Part shown: piece after piece, positions 1-4,562 of the stretch
Layout: each line of letters starts with the position of its first letter
Position numbering within the stretch: the stretch's first letter is position 1
Source of the DNA: VEQN01 sp036405975
Lineage (GTDB): Bacteria; Patescibacteriota; Minisyncoccia; Phycocordibacterales; CAIZLB01
Direction of reading: 5' to 3'
Assembly (NCBI GenBank): GCA_036405975.1
Contig: DASWWM010000036.1
Coordinates: 1-8,037 of the forward strand
DNA length: 8,037 nucleotides
Notes under the pieces: generated by a model
What the model saw: only the letters and a program-made list of their open reading frames with translations
Databases searched by the model: none
What the model was told of the DNA's origin: nothing
Position numbers and translations under genes: made by a program

Positions 1-878
1 GTCCCAGAGGAAAAATGATCGATGCTCCCCCGTACAAGTTCCCGACGCATGTTCCTGAGTGCGGCGGCGATGGCCGTATCGAGCGAGTTCCAGGTCAGGC
101 CGCGTATCGGTGTGTTCTTCGAGGCGGCGCAGCGGAGCATAAGAGAAAGCTCTATCATTTCGTATCTAAAAAATGCTTCAATATCGACGGTCTCGGTCCG
201 AAGCAGATTGATGCATTTCTTGAGAATAACCTCATCTCTTCATTTGATGACATCTTCACATTGGAAAAGGGCGATATGATGACCCTTCCGCGGTTCGGAG
301 AAAAGTCAGTAGACAATCTTCTTGCGTCAATAGAAAAGGCGAGGGAGGTCACGCTTGCGCGCTTCGTATTCGCACTGTCGATCGACCATGTCGGCGAGGA
401 GACGGCTGAGGACGTCGCCGAGCATTTCAAGACGATCGACAGCGTCATGGGCGCAAGCGAGGAAGAGCTCAAGGGTCTGTATGGAGTAGGCGAGGTCGTT
501 GCGGTATCCATCGCTAAATGGTTTGCCATTGAAGACAATAAGAGCCTGGTACAAAGACTACTCGAGCAGGTGGACATCACTGCAGCTTCTGATGCTGCTC
601 GCGCTGCGGCTCAGACCGGAGCGGCAGCCGGTCCAAGCGCAAAAGCGCGCGAGAACGTAAGCGGGAAGACATTCGTTCTGACGGGAACTCTTTCCGGCAT
701 GTCGCGAGACGAAGCAAAAGTGAAGATCAAGGCTCTTGGCGGCGATGTCTCAGGAACAGTTTCGAAAAAGACGGACTATGTCGTGGCTGGGGAAGAGGCA
801 GGTTCGAAACTCGACAGGGCTGAAGAGCTTGGAGTAAAGGTTCTCGATGAGGCTGCATTTCTCAAGCTGATCGGATAA
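1..878 (+). CDS. ligA: NAD-dependent DNA ligase LigA, C-terminal part (5' end outside window)
   Basis: LigA seals nicks in duplex DNA using NAD+, in replication and repair. Only the C-terminal part is present. The frame is open to the left edge, so the ATG at 15 is probably internal; the family is usually about 650-700 aa and the catalytic adenylation domain would lie upstream. Numbering from that ATG, I see a zinc-finger region (about 8-45), a helix-hairpin-helix domain (about 50-190, with NIDGLG, LPRFGEKS and YGVGE turns), an Ala-rich linker (about 188-212) and a C-terminal BRCT domain (about 214-287, starting VSGKTFVLTGTL). The zinc finger keeps only two of four expected cysteines (C16 and C33); the other places hold V13 and Gly/Ala 38-39. 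Domain order and sequence make the family call secure. The gene is followed by a hairpin terminator at 930-949. Confidence 0.95.
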   Translation, partial: PRGKMIDAPPYKFPTHVPECGGDGRIERVPGQAAYRCVLRGGAAEHKRKLYHFVSKKCFNIDGLGPKQIDAFLENNLISSFDDIFTLEKGDMMTLPRFGEKSVDNLLASIEKAREVTLARFVFALSIDHVGEETAEDVAEHFKTIDSVMGASEEELKGLYGVGEVVAVSIAKWFAIEDNKSLVQRLLEQVDITAASDAARAAAQTGAAAGPSAKARENVSGKTFVLTGTLSGMSRDEAKVKIKALGGDVSGTVSKKTDYVVAGEEAGSKLDRAEELGVKVLDEAAFLKLIG

Positions 879-900
879 GGTTTTGCACCCATCGTTCCCG

Positions 901-918
901 TATAGCAAATATGCTATA
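901..918. repeat. Perfect inverted repeat TATAGCA-N4-TGCTATA
   Basis: Two 7-bp arms (901-907 and 912-918) are separated by 4 nt, 22 nt after the ligA stop. In RNA it would be a weak AT-rich hairpin upstream of the ligA terminator. In DNA it could be a protein-binding site, or part of a promoter because TATA-like hexamers occur on both strands. Its role is unknown. Confidence 0.4.
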
Positions 919-924
919 TCGAAA

Positions 925-949
925 TAAAAAAACGCCTGGAATGGCGTTT
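925..949. terminator. Bidirectional intrinsic terminator between ligA and the minus-strand RNA
   Basis: A 7-bp stem AAACGCC/GGCGTTT (930-936 with 943-949) encloses a 6-nt loop. Read on the minus strand, the stem runs straight into a clean U-tract (GGCGTTTTTTTATTTC), a textbook intrinsic terminator. Read on the plus strand, the tract is broken (GGCGTTTGCTGTTTTG), so it is weaker for ligA. The asymmetry suggests the main user is a minus-strand transcript. Confidence 0.75.
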
Positions 950-1127
950 GCTGTTTTGTGCCCCGGAAAGGGGGAATGTGTTCTTTTGGTGCATACATGT
1001 CTGGCCTTAAGACCCGGGCAGAGCAGAGAGATGCCCGTTTTCATAGTCTTGGATGCCAGTGGCTCGGTTCTTTTCCAGGGAGTACGCCCTCGGCCAGACA
1101 TGCCCTATGCAGGGTGCACCACTGGCA
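925..1127 (-). ncRNA. Candidate structured non-coding RNA, family not recognised
   Basis: No plausible protein gene lies here, but perfect complementary segments nest. 987-993 pairs with 1115-1121 (TGGTGCA, 7 bp); 996-1006 pairs with 1092-1102 (CATGTCTGGCC, 11 bp). Hairpins form at 1103-1114 (CCCT-N4-AGGG), 1077-1090 (AGGG/CCCT), 1009-1013 with 1046-1050 extended by 1015-1020 with 1032-1037, and 961-974 (CCCC/GGGG). A further 9-bp match, 1054-1062 with 1119-1127, would make a pseudoknot or an alternative pairing. The minus strand is favoured for three reasons: unpaired stretches there are A-rich (GAAAAGAACC, TATGAAAA, CACAAAACAG), it ends in a strong U-tract terminator, and TTGACA boxes lie upstream. 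The 5' end is uncertain (about 1122-1133). I see no RNase P, tmRNA, SRP or common riboswitch consensus. A plus-strand leader of gatC is the main alternative. Confidence 0.6.
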
Positions 1128-1130
1128 GGC

Positions 1131-1169
1131 AGAGTATCATGATTAGTTGTTATGTCAATAGTATGTCAA
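1131..1169 (-). promoter_or_regulatory. Candidate promoter of the minus-strand RNA, duplicated TTGACA box
   Basis: On the minus strand, perfect TTGACA hexamers lie at 1164-1169 and 1153-1158. A weak -10 (TACTCT, 1131-1136) sits 16 nt after the second, and another (TAATCA, 1140-1145) 18 nt after the first. The -35 boxes are excellent and the -10 boxes poor, so the exact start is unsure. Read on the plus strand, the same bases form a direct repeat TATGTCAA with an 11-bp period. Confidence 0.4.
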
Positions 1170-1173
1170 ATTC

Positions 1174-1179
1174 TAAAAT
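1174..1179 (+). promoter_or_regulatory. Candidate -10 box of the gatCA promoter (TAAAAT)
   Basis: TAAAAT lies in the sequence CTAAAATGATATCA, which recurs almost identically upstream of the transporter gene (CTAAAATGACATCA, 5532-5545). Transcription would begin near 1186, about 10 nt before the gatC ATG at 1196, giving a very short leader with no Shine-Dalgarno. No good -35 box is visible. Confidence 0.45.
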
Positions 1180-1195
1180 GATATCATTTGCCCAT

Positions 1196-1501
1196 ATGTC
1201 ATTAACCCAATCAGACGTGCAGAAGCTCGCATCTTTATCCCGGATGAAGCTCAGTGACGAGGAGGCAGCCCAGTTTACAAAGGAAATCGACGCCATTCTT
1301 GGCTATGTCGAACAGATCAAAGAAGTGTCAGCGGGCGAGGCGGCCGCTTCTGCCGGCGTTCATGCCAACCCTCCGCTCCATAGAAATATGATGAGAGAGG
1401 ATATCGCTGATCAGAATTTGAACCCTGATTCTTCAGAGGTTCTTTCGCGGGCACCATCTCACCAGGACGGACTTGTTAAGGTTAAGAAGATACTCGGCTA
1501 G
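1196..1501 (+). CDS. gatC: Glu-tRNA(Gln)/Asp-tRNA(Asn) amidotransferase subunit C
   Basis: GatC is the small subunit that wraps around and stabilises GatA in the GatCAB complex. The complex amidates misacylated Glu-tRNA(Gln) and/or Asp-tRNA(Asn), replacing a direct GlnRS or AsnRS. From the chosen ATG it is 101 aa, the usual size. The N-terminus has the family pattern (LTQSDVQKLASLSRMKLSDEE), followed by a helix (LGYVEQIKEV) and the conserved C-terminal part (NPPLHRNMMRED ending DGLVKVKKILG). The frame is open upstream to 911, but that stretch is the structured non-coding region. In-frame ATGs at 1163 and 1178 are possible; 1196 was chosen because it places the first helix as in other GatC proteins. 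There is no Shine-Dalgarno. gatA follows after 33 nt. Confidence 0.93.
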   Translation: MSLTQSDVQKLASLSRMKLSDEEAAQFTKEIDAILGYVEQIKEVSAGEAAASAGVHANPPLHRNMMREDIADQNLNPDSSEVLSRAPSHQDGLVKVKKILG

Positions 1502-1534
1502 AATCCAGCCTTGGAATAAAAGCATCAAACATTT

Positions 1535-3019
1535 ATGGACACATCAAAACTTACGGTACTGGAAATCAGGGATATGCTTGCGAAGGGAAGCGTGACGAGT
1601 GAACAACTCGTCGCTTCGTACAAGGACGCATTCGAAAAGAAGAATGCCGACATCAATGCATACTTGGAATTTTTCAATGATGCTCTCGACGAGGCCAAGA
1701 AGGCTGATCAGAAGCGAGCCGAGCTTATTGCTGCTGGAAAAAACGCAGACCAAATCAATGCTGACTTTCCGCTCCTCGGAGTTCCTCTTGCCATGAAGGA
1801 CAATGTTGTCATCAAAGACAAGGTTGCGAGCGCTGCCTCGAAGATTCTGGAAAAGTACGCTTCTCCATACGACTCGACTGTGACTGCAAAGCTTAAGGCG
1901 GCTGGCGCGGTATTTCTTGGACGAGTAAATATGGATGAGTTCGCCATGGGTGGATCAACTGAAAACTCCGCATATGGAGTCACAAAGAATCCGCACGACA
2001 CTTCGCGAGTTTCAGGAGGTTCTTCGGGAGGTTCTGCTGCGGTTCTTGCCATGGGTGGAGCTCCAGCGAGCCTCGGTTCAGATACCGGCGGCTCCATCCG
2101 GCAGCCTGCTGCATATAACGGCGTTGTCGGCCTCAAGCCTACATACGGGACTGTCTCACGGCACGGTCTTATGGCCATGGGCTCTTCGCTCGATGTCATC
2201 GGTCCGCTTGCGCATACGGTAGCGGACATCGAGCTCCTTTTTGAAATTATAAAAAATACTGACGGCGACAGGTACGATTCGACAAGCCTTACAAAGAAGG
2301 ACATCGAAAAAGTTGCTGCGGAGCATTCATCTGATCCGGCAAAGCTTCGAGTGGGAATCGTGCCCGAGCTTATGAATGTCGGCGGACTCGATGCCTCTGT
2401 CGTTGAGGCCATGAACAAGACAGTCGAAGCACTTAAGGCTGCTGGCTGCGAAGTGAAGGAAGTCTCTCTTCCTCATATGAAATACTCATTGGCGGTTTAT
2501 TATATCCTCATGCCTGCCGAGGTATCTTCAAATATGGCGCGGTTTGATGGCGTCAAATACGGATCAAAAGTCGAAGGCGCCGATCTTCTCGGAGATTATC
2601 TCAATACACGAGGTGAGCTTCTTGGAAAAGAAGTGCGACGAAGAATCATGCTCGGAACATACGTGCTTTCAAGCGGATATCACGATGCCTACTATAACAA
2701 GGCCAATATAGTGAAGGATCTCATCGCAGGGGACTTCAAGAAGGCATTCGAGAGCGTCGACGTCATTCTGACCCCGACTACTCCGACTCCTGCATTCAAG
2801 ATCGGTTCTCATACGGATGACCCGGTTCAGATGTACCTTGAAGACATCTTTACTGTCACGGCAAACCTCGTAGGATCTCCGGCACTTTCTGTGCCAGCCG
2901 GCTTTGCCGATATTGAAGGAAAAAAACTTCCGGTAGGCGTTCAGTTCACTGCTCCTCATTGCAGGGAAGACATACTGTTCGCTGTGGGTAAGAAAGTCGA
3001 ACAAGGAAGAGGGTTTTAA
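1535..3019 (+). CDS. gatA: Glu-tRNA(Gln)/Asp-tRNA(Asn) amidotransferase subunit A (amidase)
   Basis: GatA is the amidase-signature subunit that hydrolyses glutamine and passes ammonia to GatB, which modifies the tRNA-bound Glu or Asp. At 494 aa it is full length (family about 480-500). The Ser-cisSer-Lys triad is intact: K88 in PLAMKDN, S163 in GGSSGGSAA and S187 in GSDTGGSIRQPA. The spacing of 99 and 24 residues between them matches the known family arrangement. The C-terminal part (PVGVQFTAP) is also conserved. The ATG at 1535 is the first after gatC and gives a normal N-terminus (LTVLEIRDMLAKGSVTSEQL), but has no Shine-Dalgarno. gatB is not in the window and must be elsewhere if the complex works. 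Probably co-transcribed with gatC. Confidence 0.97.
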   Translation: MDTSKLTVLEIRDMLAKGSVTSEQLVASYKDAFEKKNADINAYLEFFNDALDEAKKADQKRAELIAAGKNADQINADFPLLGVPLAMKDNVVIKDKVASAASKILEKYASPYDSTVTAKLKAAGAVFLGRVNMDEFAMGGSTENSAYGVTKNPHDTSRVSGGSSGGSAAVLAMGGAPASLGSDTGGSIRQPAAYNGVVGLKPTYGTVSRHGLMAMGSSLDVIGPLAHTVADIELLFEIIKNTDGDRYDSTSLTKKDIEKVAAEHSSDPAKLRVGIVPELMNVGGLDASVVEAMNKTVEALKAAGCEVKEVSLPHMKYSLAVYYILMPAEVSSNMARFDGVKYGSKVEGADLLGDYLNTRGELLGKEVRRRIMLGTYVLSSGYHDAYYNKANIVKDLIAGDFKKAFESVDVILTPTTPTPAFKIGSHTDDPVQMYLEDIFTVTANLVGSPALSVPAGFADIEGKKLPVGVQFTAPHCREDILFAVGKKVEQGRGF

Positions 3020-3021
3020 GG

Positions 3022-3027
3022 TATAAT
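3022..3027 (+). promoter_or_regulatory. Consensus -10 box TATAAT for the 3087/3376 gene pair
   Basis: A perfect TATAAT starts 3 nt after the gatA stop codon. Transcription would begin near 3034, making the next two genes independent of gatCA. The -35 region would lie inside the end of gatA and is weak. No hairpin terminator separates gatA from this promoter, so read-through is possible. Confidence 0.55.
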
Positions 3028-3086
3028 TGCCCTATATGGGATTCGAATCATACGCCGACAATTCTCATGAGGATCAGGAAGGAATC

Positions 3087-3371
3087 ATGAATCCTGAGAC
3101 AATCGATACGCTTCGAAGTTTTTTGGCGATGCGGCAGCCTGAAGAGGATTCAGATTCTCTGGTCGATACGCGTGAATCAGATCCGGTATCCATACTGGCT
3201 CACAGCCTTGTTGAGGGCTACGTTGCCGAGAGGGGCGAGGGATCGGTGCCGTCTCAGCCCGAAGCTCGCTCATTCGTCGAGAAGCATCTCAGCGTCGAGG
3301 GCGGCGTGCCTGAAGCTGAGCATGTCGACTTTGTTGCTGAAAAGCTCGTCGAAATTCTAGGGAAAAAATAA
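3087..3371 (+). CDS. Small acidic protein of unknown function
   Basis: From the ATG at 3087 this is a 94-aa, strongly acidic, probably soluble protein (starts MNPETIDTLRSFLAMRQ). It has no signal peptide, membrane segment, Cys pairs or motif that I recognise. A helical C-terminal half (EARSFVEKHL, VDFVAEKLVEIL) follows an acidic Ser/Pro-containing stretch. The start was chosen because a good Shine-Dalgarno (AGGAAGGA, 3076-3083) precedes it. An in-frame ATG at 3036 would give 111 aa and would lie almost at the predicted transcription start, so a leaderless form is possible. The stop is 4 nt before the next gene, which strongly suggests co-transcription with the membrane protein and perhaps joint function. 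It is a real gene by coding character, with no functional assignment. Confidence 0.75.
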   Translation: MNPETIDTLRSFLAMRQPEEDSDSLVDTRESDPVSILAHSLVEGYVAERGEGSVPSQPEARSFVEKHLSVEGGVPEAEHVDFVAEKLVEILGKK

Positions 3372-3375
3372 ATCC

Positions 3376-4146
3376 ATGCCTGATCCAAAGAAAGCAGCGA
3401 AGCCGTCGGGAGGAGGAAGCTCATGGGAGAAAGAGGCTCTTTTCACTACATTCGTATTCATCATGATTCTTGTCGTGATCGCGCCTACGGTCGCAAGCTT
3501 TTTCGGATTCGGAGGAACTGCGGATGTCGCTCTCGACAGTCTCGGCGAGCGCATCTCTGATGCATTCGCAACATTCCTGGAGACGCTCAGCGTCATCTCG
3601 ATCTTCATGTCATTTGTCATTGTCCTTGCGATTGCCTATGCGAAGATGGGGTACAAGGAAGTCATGGACGCATTCGGCGCCAAGGAGAAAAATGCAGAGG
3701 CCCTAATGCAGCGGCCGGCAGGAAGCGCTGCGGCTGCAGCCATGAGTGCGCCGGCCGCTGCGGGAGGACCCGGCTTCTCACTGCCTGGCCAGGAAGGTTT
3801 TGGATCCGCTGCCATTCCTGTGCAGCAGCCAGTCAATCCAAAATGGGAACAGATCGAGAGGCTTATCGCATCTCCGAACCAGGCTGAATGGCGAGTGGCC
3901 ATTCTCGAGGCTGACATCCTCCTGTATGACATGCTCAGCCAGATGGGATATCCCGGCAATACGATCGGCGAGATGCTGAAGCAGGCGGACGAGTCCTCGT
4001 TCGTCACCCTTCAGGATGCATGGAAGGCGCATGTCATCCGAAATACCATCGCTCATGAGGGAGCCGACTACATTCTGACGAGAGGGGAAGCCGAGCGAGC
4101 CATCAGGCTGTTCAAGAGGGTCTTCGACGAATTCTACTTCATTTAG
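3376..4146 (+). CDS. Two-helix membrane protein with C-terminal HEPN-like RN-x-x-A-H motif
   Basis: 256 aa, not a family I can name. A short polar Lys/Ser/Gly-rich N-terminus is followed by two predicted membrane helices (about 22-45, FVFIMILVVIAPTVA; about 72-89, SVISIFMSFVIVLAIAYA). An Ala/Pro/Gly-rich linker (about 113-155) then leads to a helical, probably cytoplasmic, domain (156-256). That domain ends in a conserved-looking block, KAHVIRNTIAHEG (218-230) then EAERAIRLFKRVFDEF. R222-N223-x-x-A-H227 fits the R-x4-6-H active-site pattern of HEPN domains, many of which are RNases in toxin or abortive-infection systems. The motif and helix placement are seen; a HEPN fold is inference and catalytic activity is speculative. 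It lies 4 nt after the small acidic gene and has no Shine-Dalgarno, suggesting translation coupled to that gene. Confidence 0.85.
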   Translation: MPDPKKAAKPSGGGSSWEKEALFTTFVFIMILVVIAPTVASFFGFGGTADVALDSLGERISDAFATFLETLSVISIFMSFVIVLAIAYAKMGYKEVMDAFGAKEKNAEALMQRPAGSAAAAAMSAPAAAGGPGFSLPGQEGFGSAAIPVQQPVNPKWEQIERLIASPNQAEWRVAILEADILLYDMLSQMGYPGNTIGEMLKQADESSFVTLQDAWKAHVIRNTIAHEGADYILTRGEAERAIRLFKRVFDEFYFI

Positions 4147-4154
4147 GCCAGCGC

Positions 4155-4182
4155 TTGCGCGTTTCGAGTTTTATATTATACT
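4155..4182 (+). promoter_or_regulatory. Promoter of the first CAU tRNA gene
   Basis: A -35-like TTGCGC (4155-4160), a 16-nt spacer and a -10 TATACT (4177-4182) predict a start near 4189, about 9 nt before the tRNA. The -10 box is 5/6 to consensus and the -35 box is only partial. Confidence 0.55.
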
Positions 4183-4197
4183 CTTGAAGTGCAACAT

Positions 4198-4268
4198 AGC
4201 GGGTAAGTGTAACAGTAGCACATGAGGCTCATAACCTTATAGACGTGGTGCAATTCCACGACCCGCAA
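4198..4268 (+). tRNA. Divergent initiator-like tRNA-Met (anticodon CAU)
   Basis: A cloverleaf of 71 nt without CCA. The acceptor is 4198-4204 with 4261-4267: A1 is opposite A72, unpaired as required of bacterial initiators, then GCGGGT/ACCCGC pairs perfectly. The D stem is GTGT/GCAC; the anticodon stem is TGAGG/CCTTA with loop CTCATAA (CAU at 4230-4232); the variable loop is 4 nt; the T stem is CGTGG/CCACG with loop TGCAATT. Odd points: position 8 is A rather than U; the D loop AACAGTA has A at 18; T-loop position 55 is G. The anticodon stem has only two of the three G-C pairs typical of initiators, and 11:24 is U-A rather than the initiator's A-U. Stems are intact while conserved tertiary bases are altered. 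It has its own promoter and terminator. It could be the functional initiator, a specialised tRNA, or a tRNA-like RNA. Confidence 0.75.
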
Positions 4269-4286
4269 CAAGAATTGAAGAAAGAG

Positions 4287-4308
4287 GCGCCTGAAAAGGC
4301 GCTTTTTT
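4287..4308 (+). terminator. Intrinsic terminator of the first CAU tRNA gene
   Basis: A stem GCGCC/GGCGC (4287-4291 with 4298-4302) with loop TGAAAA is followed directly by six T (4303-4308). The upstream AAAGAG can partly pair with the T-tract and lengthen the stem. It ends the tRNA transcript about 20 nt after the tRNA. Confidence 0.88.
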
Positions 4309-4363
4309 CGTGCCGCATTCTCTGTTTCCGGCCCGCATTCAGGGCATTGCATCTGGGCCAGGA

Positions 4364-4392
4364 TTGAAAAAACGGCCGCAATGTATTATAGT
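4364..4392 (+). promoter_or_regulatory. Promoter of the second CAU tRNA gene
   Basis: TTGAAA (4364-4369), a 17-nt spacer and TATAGT (4387-4392, 5/6 to consensus) make a good sigma-70-type promoter. The predicted start is near 4399, about 5 nt before the tRNA. The stretch between the preceding terminator (4308) and this promoter shows no gene or other clear element. Confidence 0.65.
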
Positions 4393-4403
4393 GGGCCGTA
4401 CAT

Positions 4404-4477
4404 GTCGACGTAGCTCAGTCGGTTAGAGCGTGGGACTCATAAGCCCAAGGTCGGTGGTTCGATCCCACCCGTCGACA
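4404..4477 (+). tRNA. tRNA with CAU anticodon, probably elongator tRNA-Met
   Basis: A canonical cloverleaf of 74 nt without CCA. The acceptor GTCGACG/CGTCGAC pairs fully. The D arm is GCTC/GAGC with loop AGTCGGTTA containing the GG pair; the anticodon loop is CTCATAA (CAU at 4438-4440); the variable loop is AGGTC; the T arm is GGTGG/CCACC with loop TTCGATC; the discriminator is A. The only blemish is an A31-G39 mismatch closing the anticodon loop. The paired 1:72 position excludes an initiator. A CAU tRNA whose C34 is modified to lysidine (tRNA-Ile2) is the alternative, which sequence alone cannot exclude. The genomic 3' end reads ACCC, so CCA must be added post-transcriptionally. No terminator is seen before gmk, so the two may share a transcript. 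Confidence 0.93.
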
Positions 4478-4548
4478 CCCGTAGTTCTTTCACAAGGCGC
4501 GATAGTGCCCGAGTAAGACTATTCCTAAAAGTAACCAACAAAACCTAG

Positions 4549-4554
4549 AGGAGG
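4549..4554 (+). promoter_or_regulatory. Strong Shine-Dalgarno (AGGAGG) deciding the GTG start of gmk
   Basis: AGGAGG lies 8 nt before the GTG at 4563. It is the only perfect Shine-Dalgarno before a gene in the window; most neighbours have none. It supports GTG as the initiation codon. Confidence 0.85.
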
Positions 4555-4562
4555 GTTCGATA

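Noticed and set aside
925..1127. Cobalamin riboswitch, RNase P RNA, tmRNA or SRP RNA for the structured region
   Set aside because: A GCCACTG-like stretch recalls the cobalamin riboswitch, but the rest of its consensus is absent. GAGGAAAGTCC (RNase P), a tRNA-like 3' end (tmRNA) and the SRP core are also not found.
911..1195. Upstream in-frame extension of gatC to 911 (196 aa)
   Set aside because: The extension has no resemblance to GatC, overlaps the terminator and the dense inverted repeats, and the 101-aa form has the normal family length.
1708..2418. Long minus-strand open frame (236 aa) inside gatA
   Set aside because: It is a shadow of gatA, whose catalytic motifs are intact on the plus strand; the minus peptide is low-complexity (Ser/Pro/Ala) and matches nothing recognisable.
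3019..3020. gatB as part of a gatCAB operon
   Set aside because: The genes after gatA show no GatB motifs; a promoter and unrelated small genes follow, so gatB must be elsewhere.
3027..3035. TTG start at 3027 for the small acidic protein
   Set aside because: It overlaps the TATAAT box and would precede the predicted transcription start.
4150..4170. GCGC-TT-GCGC palindrome after the membrane protein gene as a terminator
   Set aside because: The loop would be too short, the T-tract is broken, and the bases fit better as part of the tRNA promoter.
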